From positions 1 through 64,000 of the forward strand of contig CANMCF010000024.1 of the NCBI GenBank assembly GCA_947496215.1: DNA of 64,000 bases. The letters run 5' to 3'. Shown in pieces: positions 26,812 to 35,552 of this stretch (position 1 is the stretch's first letter; every line of letters begins with the position of its first letter). The translations under genes and the position numbers were made by a program. Origin of the DNA: an uncultured Bizionia sp. (lineage in GTDB: Bacteria; Bacteroidota; Bacteroidia; Flavobacteriales; Flavobacteriaceae). Below the pieces are notes generated by a model. That model saw only the letters and a list, made by a program, of their open reading frames with translations. It made no database searches and was not told the DNA's origin.

Positions 26812-27518
26812 TGCTTTACTCTGCTCTCATTTTTGGCTTGTTAGGCAGTTTTCACTGTGTGGGAATGTGCGGCCCCATCGCATTTCTATTGCCTCTGGAT
26901 CGTAAAGACAAAACCAAGAGCACCTTACAATTGTTGAGTTATCATCTAGGTCGCATAACTATGTATGGCTTCCTTGGCTTATTATTTGGCATTGTAGGGA
27001 AGAGTCTCAATCTATTTGGCTTTCAACAACAGCTATCGATTGGCATTGGTGTATTGATGATCCTTACCATATCGATTCCCCAAAAACTATTTAACCGTTA
27101 CAATTTTTCCAAACCCATCTACAGACTTGTTTCCAAGGTAAAGCATAAAATGGGCAATGAATTGAAAAAGAAAGATCCAGGTACGTTTTTCACCATTGGC
27201 TATCTTAATGCATTGCTACCTTGTGGTCTCGTATACATGGCCATTTTTGGTGCAATGGCTACAGGTGAAACATGGGAAGGAAGTTTGTATATGATAATAT
27301 TTGGACTAGGTACGATCCCACTTATGACCACAGCAATACATCTTGGAAACTTTCTTACCAAAACGGCGAAGCAACGTGTCTTGAAAGCAATACCCATCTT
27401 TGTCATCATAGTTGGCTTGCTATTTATTCTAAGAGGTTTGGGATTGGGGATTCCTTACCTTTCTCCTTCAGAAATGATAACAGTCGAGAAAGTCGATTCG
27501 AAACATAACTGCCATTGA
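26808..27518 (+). CDS. TauE/SafE-like membrane protein of the cco operon
   Basis: A 236-residue membrane protein with about six helices. It starts with 'FGLLGSFHCVGMCGPIAFLLP' and contains 'LLPCGLVYMAIFGAMATG', paired motifs seen in the 'sulfite exporter TauE/SafE' proteins that accompany cbb3 clusters and resemble DsbD/CcdA-type transporters. The cysteines in 'CVGMC' and 'LPCG' suggest metal or thiol handling, probably in copper supply to the oxidase. It ends in a possible metal-binding 'HNCH'. It is the last gene of the operon. Confidence 0.87.
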   Translation: MMLYSALIFGLLGSFHCVGMCGPIAFLLPLDRKDKTKSTLQLLSYHLGRITMYGFLGLLFGIVGKSLNLFGFQQQLSIGIGVLMILTISIPQKLFNRYNFSKPIYRLVSKVKHKMGNELKKKDPGTFFTIGYLNALLPCGLVYMAIFGAMATGETWEGSLYMIIFGLGTIPLMTTAIHLGNFLTKTAKQRVLKAIPIFVIIVGLLFILRGLGLGIPYLSPSEMITVEKVDSKHNCH

Positions 27519-27559
27519 GATACCATAATTTGAATCCCATTGAGGTATGACTAATATAA

Positions 27560-27588
27560 AAGCTGAACAACATAACATTGCTCAGCTT
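27560..27588. terminator. Hairpin between convergent cco and hemN units
   Basis: Arms AAGCTGA (27560-27566) and TCAGCTT (27582-27588) lie between the two convergent operons. There is no strong T run, so the terminator role is tentative. Confidence 0.4.
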
Positions 27589-27646
27589 CTTGAGAAAGTA
27601 ACGAATCCATATAGATCACTTAAATACAGCTACATTACCTAAAGTG

Positions 27647-29011
27647 TCAAATGGTCATTGAAAATAGTTTTGTTTCTGGCTTTTCTCGTTGCAACCTAAG
27701 ATCGAATGGTAGACATATGTTCCTTACAAATGGTCTTCCCTTTAGTGTGACTTCCAAACATCTGTCACCTAACTCCACCAAACCATCGTTTTCCAATTCT
27801 CTCAATTTGGCCAAAACCTCAGGAAGTTCACTAAAAACCAAAGCATTGTCTTTCCAAGACGTTTTGAAATGACACATTATATTGAGAATGTGTCGTCTTA
27901 TGATCAAGTCTTCTTCATTTGAAATATGACCTCTGAAGACTGGTATTATTTTTTTGCCGACTAGTTCTTGATACTCTTCTACATGCTTGGTATTTTGAGC
28001 GAAACCATACCAACTATCACTAATTGCGGAAGCCCCCAATCCAATCATCACTTTGGTTTTAGATGCTGTATACCCCATGAAGTTCCTATGGAGTTCTTGT
28101 TTTAATTGTGCTCTGTACAATGCATCTGTCGGTAACGAAAAATGATCCATACCTATTTCCATGTAGCCAGCTTCCAACAACATCTTCTTCCCTAATTCGT
28201 ATTGCAAACTCTTTTGTGAGGGTGTCGGCAAATCTTCCTCATCAAAACCACGTTGACCATTTCCTTTCATCCATGGTACATGGGCATAACTATAGAAAGC
28301 AATGCGATCTGGTTTCAACTCCATTGTCTTGAGAATGGTATTTTCGACATCTTCAGCCGTTTGAAAAGGTAAACCAAAAACAATGTCGTGTCCTACCGAA
28401 GTAAAACCAATTGCTCTTGATGCTTCCGTGACTCCTTTCACATTTTCAAAAGGCTGTACCCTGTGTATTGCCACCTGAACCTTATGGTTGTAATCTTGAA
28501 CACCATAACTGACACGTTTGAAACCGTAGTCTGCAAACATTTCCAGATGCTCGTTCGTGGTATTGTTCGGGTGCCCTTCAAAGCTCAATTCACAGTCTTC
28601 CATAAATCTTCCTACCCTACCAATCAATCGAAGTAGGTTCCCAATGTGCCTTGGCTTGAAAAAAGTGGGTGTACCACCACCAATATGCAACTCTCCTATA
28701 TTTGGTTTCTCTCCGAGCAATTCCCTGTAGAGACTGAATTCGTCTATTAACGATTGTATGTATGGAAGTTCAACAGAATGATTTTTGGTAATGCGCTTGT
28801 GACAACCGCAAAATGTACACATGCTCTCACAAAAAGGAAGATGTATGTAAAGACTTATCCCTTTGGATTCATTGCTTTCATCAAAACTCTTTTTAAGAGT
28901 GTCTTTCCATAAGCGCAAAGAGAAAGAACCTCCATCCCAATATGGAACCGTAGGATAACTTGTATATCTAGGTCCAGGCACGTTGTATTTTGATATTAAA
29001 GATTCTGTCAT
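27647..29011 (-). CDS. hemN: Oxygen-independent coproporphyrinogen III dehydrogenase HemN
   Basis: A radical-SAM enzyme that makes protoporphyrinogen IX without oxygen. The start chosen is 'MTESLISKYNVPGPRYTSYP', the typical HemN N-terminus; a longer frame to 29044 would overlap the upstream gene. The SAM cluster is 'CESMCTFCGCH' (near residue 60). 'HIGGGTPTF' and 'GVQDYNHKVQVAIHR' are classic. It follows the 29025 gene closely and probably shares its FNR-type promoter. It supplies haem for the cytochromes of the nap and cco operons at low oxygen. Confidence 0.95.
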   Translation of the reverse strand: MTESLISKYNVPGPRYTSYPTVPYWDGGSFSLRLWKDTLKKSFDESNESKGISLYIHLPFCESMCTFCGCHKRITKNHSVELPYIQSLIDEFSLYRELLGEKPNIGELHIGGGTPTFFKPRHIGNLLRLIGRVGRFMEDCELSFEGHPNNTTNEHLEMFADYGFKRVSYGVQDYNHKVQVAIHRVQPFENVKGVTEASRAIGFTSVGHDIVFGLPFQTAEDVENTILKTMELKPDRIAFYSYAHVPWMKGNGQRGFDEEDLPTPSQKSLQYELGKKMLLEAGYMEIGMDHFSLPTDALYRAQLKQELHRNFMGYTASKTKVMIGLGASAISDSWYGFAQNTKHVEEYQELVGKKIIPVFRGHISNEEDLIIRRHILNIMCHFKTSWKDNALVFSELPEVLAKLRELENDGLVELGDRCLEVTLKGRPFVRNICLPFDLRLQREKPETKLFSMTI

Positions 29012-29024
29012 TTTTCTCATACCC

Positions 29025-29315
29025 TTAAAACAACAATGTGCCAATTATGATTAGTACGTTTATCACCGTACTAATTTCCAACCATCTAAAGATTACTATG
29101 GGTCTTTGCACCGTTAAAATGGTAGCGTTGTGCCCACTACATAGAATTACCGTTATCATTACCAATAGCATTTGAAAAAAGCCATTGCCATGAGCCAATG
29201 TACTCATAATTGCTATGGACCCCAAACAGGTACTCAAGATCATTCCCATAGCGGAATAACCCAATATGTTTCTTGTATATTCTTGTTGAAATTTAGATAA
29301 TATAGTCATGATCAT
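29025..29315 (-). CDS. Small membrane protein co-transcribed with hemN
   Basis: 96 residues, or 94 from the second Met at 29309, with about three hydrophobic segments and no cysteine motif of note ('GSIAIMST', 'LCSGHNATILTVQRP'). I do not recognise the family. The FNR-type box and a perfect TAACTTTG lie directly upstream, and hemN follows, so it belongs to the low-oxygen regulon. A role in haem or oxidase assembly is plausible but unproven. Confidence 0.72.
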   Translation of the reverse strand: MIMTILSKFQQEYTRNILGYSAMGMILSTCLGSIAIMSTLAHGNGFFQMLLVMITVILCSGHNATILTVQRPIVIFRWLEISTVINVLIIIGTLLF

Positions 29316-29336
29316 TCTATTTTTGTTTGTTTATGA

Positions 29337-29381
29337 CAAAGTTAGAATGAGAAGCAAACATAAAAGATGACAAATGTCACC
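29337..29381 (-). promoter_or_regulatory. FNR-type box and -7 element for the hemN unit
   Basis: The palindrome GATGAC-AAAT-GTCACC is at 29366-29381, centre 29373.5. On the minus strand TAACTTTG (bases 29337-29344) ends 36.5 bp from the centre. If transcription starts about five bases further on, the box sits near -41.5, the class II activator position. Confidence 0.75.
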
Positions 29382-29425
29382 TTCAAGAAAAATAACAAGC
29401 AACTTCACAAGAAGAAACTGTTAAT

Positions 29426-30913
29426 CTAAATTATAGAGGGTTTATCCATATAAGTTGCGTTTCCCAATGCATCAATTTTCAAAACATAATATTCCTTAAT
29501 CGAAGAAGAAGATTCTACGGCTACCAATATGCGTTCACCATCTGTTCTTACTCTCACCGAGCCATAAACCAATCTGTTAAAAGCGGGAAACCCCTTTTTC
29601 AACTTCACCTTCTTGCCATCGTCCTTTACCACTTCCATTGGCCCCAATACCACTCCCATATATGCAAAGAAGGCAGCCAATTCCGTACAAAAGATCAGTG
29701 GCAAATCATTTCTAGAGGCTCTGCCCAATGCTCCCAACAAGTTGGCACGAGGATGTACGTAGTCCTTCCCTACGTTTTCGTCACCAGAAGACACTATGGA
29801 GATCACGGGGCTTATTGTTTTGAAAAAATTCAAATGGTATTCATGGGATCCATGATGTGGGACCTTCATTATTTCCGACCTGATGTTCACGGCAGCATCT
29901 TGTTGAGCATAAGAATGCATCAAATGCTCCGATGCATCAATGTTCAAATCTCCACCAAAAAAGAAGTTTACATTGTTATAGCTCAACCTTATCGTTACCG
30001 AATGCCCATTGACCGTATGCGAAGCCGATTTTGATCCTCTCTCATTTCTGTAGTATCTCAATGCATCCTTTCCGTCCAAGGTTTCATTTATTGGTCCCAA
30101 AACTTTTATTTTCACCCCATTGTTCTCATGTCTATCAAACTCTTCATCATCTCCAAACTTCAATCGTCTGACCTTCCCATCTGTGGTCAATAGCTTGTTT
30201 ATGGCATCGTCCCATTTTTTGAAGGTATTGCTCTTATGTACTGCATCCCTGGAATCGTTCCAAATTTCCGTAGCATACAATAGTTTTCCTTTGGGCTTCG
30301 ATGTTCCAAAGGCATTTTTGTATCCTTTCAGTCCTGATTTGACTAGTCCATTGTGATATATATTCCTTGCTTTGAAGAAAATACGTTTCCTTTCAGTAGG
30401 ATGAGTCTCTGTTTCCGGTATTTTAAAAAGTCCCGAAAAATGATCTGCATCTCCGTGCGTAACGATTATGGAATCAAAGACCACGGGATTAGTCTTTGTA
30501 GTTTTAGGATATAGCGCAGCTAGAATCCTTGAGATGAACTTCCCTTCTCCTCCATCTATCAGTATTCTTTCTCCAGATGGCAAGCTCACAATGGATGCGT
30601 CCCCTTGTTGAACATCCAAAAACAGGACTTGCAATAAATTACCCTCCCTAAAGCACAAAGGCAAATAACCAATGTTCTTTTTGAATTTCTTGTTAATGTA
30701 CCCTTCTTCGAATTCTCCAGTACCGTAATTGTAAAATTTGACGTCTAGTTTTTTACGAGTAGCATCCTCGTTTTGGATATCATCGATCAATTCTACTTCA
30801 TCCCCCCAAAATAACATTCTCACCGTTTTGTTCTTTTCGGATTTTTGATGTACTCTATTCCATCTGGTTCCTCTTAACCTTACAATGTACTCGTCCAATA
30901 TTTTCTTTCCCAT
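29426..30913 (-). CDS. Metallo-beta-lactamase-fold hydrolase, ComEC-like
   Basis: The N-terminal ~90 residues look like an SH3-type or small beta domain. An MBL domain of the ComEC/Rec2 type follows: 'LDVQQGDASIVSLPSGERILIDGG' (about 98-121), 'VTHGDADHFSGL' (about 158) and 'KVPHHGSHEYH' (about 357). The HxDxDH form instead of HxHxDH is normal for ComEC-like enzymes. No membrane channel is present, so DNA uptake is not implied. It may be a stand-alone nuclease or hydrolase. It lies 92 bp after the FAD oxidase gene on the same strand. Confidence 0.8.
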   Translation of the reverse strand: MGKKILDEYIVRLRGTRWNRVHQKSEKNKTVRMLFWGDEVELIDDIQNEDATRKKLDVKFYNYGTGEFEEGYINKKFKKNIGYLPLCFREGNLLQVLFLDVQQGDASIVSLPSGERILIDGGEGKFISRILAALYPKTTKTNPVVFDSIIVTHGDADHFSGLFKIPETETHPTERKRIFFKARNIYHNGLVKSGLKGYKNAFGTSKPKGKLLYATEIWNDSRDAVHKSNTFKKWDDAINKLLTTDGKVRRLKFGDDEEFDRHENNGVKIKVLGPINETLDGKDALRYYRNERGSKSASHTVNGHSVTIRLSYNNVNFFFGGDLNIDASEHLMHSYAQQDAAVNIRSEIMKVPHHGSHEYHLNFFKTISPVISIVSSGDENVGKDYVHPRANLLGALGRASRNDLPLIFCTELAAFFAYMGVVLGPMEVVKDDGKKVKLKKGFPAFNRLVYGSVRVRTDGERILVAVESSSSIKEYYVLKIDALGNATYMDKPSII

Positions 30914-31005
30914 CTTGAAATCATTAAAAATCCTTATCTATATTATTTGGGAGCAATCATAATTTCTTTTTAGTAGATTCTTTGTACAAATAGAGACAAC
31001 AGAAT

Positions 31006-32610
31006 TTACAATGACACGATCCAATCGTCAGTATCGTCCAAATTCTTCTCGGACAATCCCGTAGTCTCCAAAAAATCATTGGAAAACAGTTTCGCCATGT
31101 CTTCGGAAAGCAAACCATTCCGATAGTTTTTCCATTCATTAACCGTATCGTCACCAAACATATGCGCTACCAAACCTGGAAATGTCCAATTGCCTGTTTT
31201 TCCCCAATGCATCGTAAAAGGAATGTTGTTTTGCTGCAAAGTCTCTATCATACGCTTGGAAAACTCGGTAACACTCATGATTCGCCTTGTTTTCTTCCAT
31301 AACACACCATCGATCTCTATCATGCAAGTAATCGGAAACTTTGTAAAGGCCAATGTTGCTTCAGATTTTTTGACGAAACGCATGGCAAAAATCCCAGGGA
31401 TGGGGCCTTCTTTTTTTGTAAGATCCCCTAGAAGTTTCATCGTCCTTGGAGCATCTTTATGATCTACTCCGAAGGAACAAGCAAAAGCTGGGCCTTGATA
31501 TGGTGCATCCCAGAATATTTCAGGAACCGTACCAATAAGTTCCTCATTTACCGTTGGCAAAATGGTTTTTCGCAAACGTCTTACCAACCATGGAATACTC
31601 TTTGGGAAGTTTTCAGCCATTTTCACGAACAAATGAATCAGATCCCGATATAGGGATTCCTTTATTACTGGAAAGGGGTCTTCATAGGGAACTACATAAG
31701 GTTTCTTATACATCAACTCCACCACATACTCCAAATCATCATTGTATTGGTTTATGAATATTTTATAGTGATATGGTCTGTTCGCATTTCCTTGCTCATC
31801 GGTTTCCTCTGGAATTTTAAACGATGAATTTTTAAAATCCATAGTTTCAGCCAACTTCAAGGCTATGTTCTTGTCTATTTTCTTGACATATCGATTCAAC
31901 AAAAAACGTGGCTCTGCCTCTATGACCACACCATGAATAAACCCAAAGGCTCCCAAGCCCACCAATGCAGCATTGAAAAGGCCATCATTACGAATGACCC
32001 TGGCTTTCAGCTTGGATGCAAAAACATCGTTCAAGGCGGGTTTTGTATGACGTTCCAAATAAACGACATCTTCTGGATTTGGGCCAATTATGAGATTCAA
32101 ACCGACAACGTAATCTTGCACAGAACCTACATCCAATGCAGAACCGTGTACTCCCGTGGAGATGCAGCCTGCAATGGTTTGCCCATTGCTAGCTCCAGTC
32201 GTTTTCAATGACTTCCCATGTGCAGACAATTGTTTGGATACTTCCTTTATGGTATTTCCACACTCAAATAAAAAGAGATTGGAAGCATCATAGGTTGTAT
32301 CATCATGACAATCTGCTTCTGCTATCGGCAAATGTATGTTCATGAATCCATTGTAATGCATCCTATCCTTGTGATGTGCAATGTTGTTCATGGACCAACG
32401 TGATCCGTAAGCCCTGAAACCCTCATTGTCATCAGCTGTTTCCTTTATCAACCGCTGAATTTCCTCAGCCACATCATTGTAGCGGTCAATTTTTGCAGGA
32501 ATATTCCCATCTCCTGCTAACTCTGTGACATATAATGTCTTTAATGGAAAAGGGCCATTGTTGTGCAATGTATCCCATTTTGTCTTTGGATGTGCTATAG
32601 TAGTTGCCAT
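31006..32610 (-). CDS. FAD-linked oxidoreductase of the VAO type
   Basis: The N-terminal FAD domain shows 'GKSLKTTGASNGQTIAGCISTGVHGSA' like sequence near residues 130-160 (GCISTGVHGS), the pattern of sugar-lactone and alditol oxidases. The C-terminal 'MHWGKTGNWTFP' resembles the D-arabinono-1,4-lactone oxidase domain. 534 residues. No signal peptide is seen. The substrate cannot be told from the sequence. It lies 6 bp after the lipoprotein gene, so it is probably in the same operon. Confidence 0.78.
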   Translation of the reverse strand: MATTIAHPKTKWDTLHNNGPFPLKTLYVTELAGDGNIPAKIDRYNDVAEEIQRLIKETADDNEGFRAYGSRWSMNNIAHHKDRMHYNGFMNIHLPIAEADCHDDTTYDASNLFLFECGNTIKEVSKQLSAHGKSLKTTGASNGQTIAGCISTGVHGSALDVGSVQDYVVGLNLIIGPNPEDVVYLERHTKPALNDVFASKLKARVIRNDGLFNAALVGLGAFGFIHGVVIEAEPRFLLNRYVKKIDKNIALKLAETMDFKNSSFKIPEETDEQGNANRPYHYKIFINQYNDDLEYVVELMYKKPYVVPYEDPFPVIKESLYRDLIHLFVKMAENFPKSIPWLVRRLRKTILPTVNEELIGTVPEIFWDAPYQGPAFACSFGVDHKDAPRTMKLLGDLTKKEGPIPGIFAMRFVKKSEATLAFTKFPITCMIEIDGVLWKKTRRIMSVTEFSKRMIETLQQNNIPFTMHWGKTGNWTFPGLVAHMFGDDTVNEWKNYRNGLLSEDMAKLFSNDFLETTGLSEKNLDDTDDWIVSL

Positions 32611-32616
32611 AATGTT

Positions 32617-32979
32617 TTAATTTGATGGTTTGACACATACGTATTTAACCTTCATTTTTCGTTTTCTTCCCAAGGTCACAGCACTGAGCAAAACACTACC
32701 AAGAGTATTTCTGTACTCTACCGTATGTAATTGTCCGGATTTGCACAAGGCATTTTTCTTTACAAGGAATGTTGGAATGCTTGTAGTTGCCTTTATCGTG
32801 AGAACGGTATCTATCTCCATCACGGTCATGTTTCTATAATCGTCCGTTCTTTCACTTACGGGGTCTGGTTGTTCACTCCCATTTATGCTCTTCAGCCTAA
32901 CAGAGTAGCAGGATTGCAATAAAAAAAGAAGACAAACCAACAATAGTCCTCTTGATGTCTTTGAATTTGATTTTTTCAT
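32617..32979 (-). CDS. Small lipoprotein, 120 aa
   Basis: A lipoprotein signal ends in 'LLQSC' at about residue 24. The rest is a small beta-rich domain ending 'KVKYVCVKPSN'. It is the first gene of a minus-strand trio with the FAD oxidase and the MBL protein. I do not recognise a family; a Bor-like lipoprotein is only a distant resemblance. Confidence 0.7.
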   Translation of the reverse strand: MKKSNSKTSRGLLLVCLLFLLQSCYSVRLKSINGSEQPDPVSERTDDYRNMTVMEIDTVLTIKATTSIPTFLVKKNALCKSGQLHTVEYRNTLGSVLLSAVTLGRKRKMKVKYVCVKPSN

Positions 32980-33354
32980 CTCTATGATTTTAGTTAGTTA
33001 CCCATGAATCTTCATATCATCCTAAACGCCTCTATGGCGTAAAACACTCATAAACAAAAACATAACTTATACATCATGTTTTTATTCAACTGAAAATTAA
33101 ATATTTAAAAAAAGGAATTCAAGAGGCAAAACACCCTTTATTCAAACATCTAGCCAAAACAAACACAAACAACTAAAAACAAGACAATTAACTCACTATA
33201 CACTCACTTTGTCTTTATCAATTGTCACAATGAATTGAGACTACAACTTTTCATTTCCTCGATTTATTAAAATGCAATTCCTCATATACTTTTCTTTTTC
33301 ATATATTAGCCGTCATTAAAATATAAATCTAATCATTAACACAAACCTACCCTT
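32980..33354. other. Divergent intergenic region
   Basis: About 375 bp between two divergent genes. It is AT-rich and should hold both promoters. I see no FNR-type palindrome and no convincing full promoter pair. Confidence 0.4.
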
Positions 33355-34146
33355 ATGAAAAACCCTACATTATTTAAATTAGTAATGTCAATAACTCTTT
33401 TGTCATTTCTTTCAGGATTCTCACAAGACAAACCAGTGACTCAGCTTTTAAAGTCCTATATAAAAGCATCTAATGAATTGGGTGCGAATGAAGATGCAGA
33501 AAACATATTGAACTTGTTCGATAAGAATTACCAAAACAACACTGCATATATTGGATTGACAGGCGTATTGCATAGAACGTCCACAACCTATGGTCAATTT
33601 GCAGATAAATTGGCTGAGGACATCAAAAACAAAAACTACAATTTCACCATGTCCTTGGGGGAAACAGTATACGAATCTCAAAAAGACAGAGCTGGAACGA
33701 TATCTGCTCTTATTAACTTTCAATCCAAGATTGATGGGAAAGTAGCAGAGAAAGGGACAATTTTAATGAACATCGTAGCTTCTAAAATTCAAGGAGAATG
33801 GAAGATTACGCATAACAACACCGTAAGGGTGTCTGAAGAGAGTGAAATAGGAAACTGTGTATGTTATCTATTTTCAAAGGGAAAATCTTTCTTCAATGCT
33901 GAAACATATTACCCAGCTGGTGTAAAATACGATAGAGAATACAAATCATACAGAATGAGCATTAAAGATGGTAAACGTACCATCGTCAATAGAGGGAACA
34001 ACGACAAGACATTCAATTGGGCAGAGAATGGAGATGTAATGGACGGAGGTCGTAAAATTGGAACTGCACAAACTCCAGACGAAGCAATACAAGCCGTATT
34101 GTCCTTTGTATATGGAAAAACGTGTACAAAGATCAATTTCAGCTAA
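33355..34146 (+). CDS. Secreted hypothetical protein
   Basis: The 263-residue protein has a Sec signal (ending 'SGFSQ' near residue 24). The first half, with 'LLKSYIKASNELGANEDAEN' like helix and 'GTILMNIVASKIQGEWKIT' like strand, looks NTF2/SnoaL-like, but I am not sure. It ends with two cysteines in the C-terminal half. A strong terminator follows. Confidence 0.72.
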   Translation: MKNPTLFKLVMSITLLSFLSGFSQDKPVTQLLKSYIKASNELGANEDAENILNLFDKNYQNNTAYIGLTGVLHRTSTTYGQFADKLAEDIKNKNYNFTMSLGETVYESQKDRAGTISALINFQSKIDGKVAEKGTILMNIVASKIQGEWKITHNNTVRVSEESEIGNCVCYLFSKGKSFFNAETYYPAGVKYDREYKSYRMSIKDGKRTIVNRGNNDKTFNWAENGDVMDGGRKIGTAQTPDEAIQAVLSFVYGKTCTKINFS

Positions 34147-34166
34147 TTGCTAGATCATCAAAAACT

Positions 34167-34206
34167 AAAAAAAACCGCCAATAGCTAGCTATTGGCGGTT
34201 TTTTTA
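34167..34206 (+). terminator. Strong palindromic terminator
   Basis: A perfect palindrome centred between 34186 and 34187 has arms containing AACCGCCAATAGCT, flanked by A runs on the left and T runs on the right. It can work in both directions and ends the 33355 gene. Confidence 0.88.
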
Positions 34207-34341
34207 TGTCAAATGAACAAAGTGGAATACCCTTTTTTACTAGTAAACATAAAAAAGTCTTCTCTCTATGCGGAAATAAAATCTGCTTTCAATAATTTTG
34301 ACCAACATGCAATACTTCGGCATAATTAATGTTTGTATTCT

Positions 34342-34349
34342 TATCTTTG
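34342..34349 (+). promoter_or_regulatory. Possible -7 element for the DUF3108 gene
   Basis: TATCTTTG fits TAnnTTTG and lies 18 bp before the start codon at 34368. No TTTG is seen at the expected -33 position, so confidence is modest. Confidence 0.4.
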
Positions 34350-34367
34350 AAACATTAAAACCAAATT

Positions 34368-35150
34368 ATGAAATCCTATTTATCTATATTATTATTCAGT
34401 TTTGCATTTATTCTAAGTGCTCAAAACAATGCTTTCAAGGCTGGCGAAAAACTAAGCTTCACAGCTTCGTACAACATGTCAGGTCTAATGACGGACATTG
34501 CGCAAATAAAGATGGAAACCAGCGAGGTAAAAACGAAATCCTCCACCCTATTGCGTCTTAAGTGTTCTGCCACCACCTACAAGAAATGGGATAACTTCTT
34601 CAAAGTAAGAGATTTGTATGAAAGCTATGTCAACCCAAAAACAGTAATTCCTTATTTATACAAGAGGGACATAAGCGAAGGTGGTTATTACAAATATGTA
34701 AAGTATAATTTCAATCAAAAAACAAAAAATGTAAAAAGTTTGATTCGAAAGAAAACAAAGAATTCCGCTTCTGGTTTTTGGGATCAAAACAATAACATAA
34801 AAATCAAATCTGGAACTAGGGACATCGTTTCTACAATATACTATCTAAGAAGCTTGGACATAAAGAAAGCCCCAGTTGGAGCAAGTGACACATTTGTTGT
34901 CTTGTTCGACAACAAGGAAACGAAATTTTCCTTTACCTATGTAAAAAAGGAAACCATAGATACCGCCATTGGCAGAAAGGAATGTTATAAGCTCAAGATA
35001 AGCGTAGCCAACGATGTGCTGAAAGGCAGCAATAGCAATTTCCTATGGCTTACGGCAGATGAAAACAAAATACCTGTCTTTGCAAAATTCAAGGTAGCAG
35101 TGGGCAATGGTGAATTGAAGATAAAATCGGCTACAGGGCTTAAAAACTAA
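34368..35150 (+). CDS. DUF3108 family secreted protein
   Basis: The 260-residue protein has a signal peptide (ending 'LSAQ', about residue 18), then 'FKAGEKLSFTASYN', the usual start of DUF3108 proteins, and beta-rich sequence. DUF3108 proteins are periplasmic and uncharacterised. It is followed 6 bp later by a small membrane protein, so they may be co-expressed. Confidence 0.82.
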   Translation: MKSYLSILLFSFAFILSAQNNAFKAGEKLSFTASYNMSGLMTDIAQIKMETSEVKTKSSTLLRLKCSATTYKKWDNFFKVRDLYESYVNPKTVIPYLYKRDISEGGYYKYVKYNFNQKTKNVKSLIRKKTKNSASGFWDQNNNIKIKSGTRDIVSTIYYLRSLDIKKAPVGASDTFVVLFDNKETKFSFTYVKKETIDTAIGRKECYKLKISVANDVLKGSNSNFLWLTADENKIPVFAKFKVAVGNGELKIKSATGLKN

Positions 35151-35156
35151 ATCATC

Positions 35157-35486
35157 ATGAGAAAACTATTTGTAATTTTAGCATTGACAGCATCGATAAT
35201 AGCAGTCGTTTTGGCTGTACTACCTTTATCCAATCTAGCATTCATTCCAGCCACCCTAGCTTTCATATTTGGTCTTATTGCCTTTTTGAAATCTAGAAAA
35301 GAGGGCACTTCCAAACATACCATCCAACTTGCTTTTCTATTCACCATAATCGCCTTGTCCCTAGCTACCTACAAGTCCATTTTCAATACTACGGAAGTTG
35401 GAGATACTGAGCAATTGGAACAAAGGGTCGAAGAATCTTTGGAAGACTCGATCGAAGAATTGGAAGACGTCGAAATTACTGAATAA
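35157..35486 (+). CDS. Small membrane protein with acidic tail
   Basis: 109 residues with three hydrophobic segments ('LFVILALTASIIAVVLAV', then 'FIPATLAFIFGLIAFL', then 'IQLAFLFTIIALSLA') and an acidic C-terminus rich in Glu. No family is recognised. It probably accompanies the DUF3108 protein. Confidence 0.75.
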   Translation: MRKLFVILALTASIIAVVLAVLPLSNLAFIPATLAFIFGLIAFLKSRKEGTSKHTIQLAFLFTIIALSLATYKSIFNTTEVGDTEQLEQRVEESLEDSIEELEDVEITE

Positions 35487-35552
35487 AGAAAAGTTAACAC
35501 CTATCTCAATACAAGGATTTATCTATATATTTGAATAACAAATCATAGTTCG

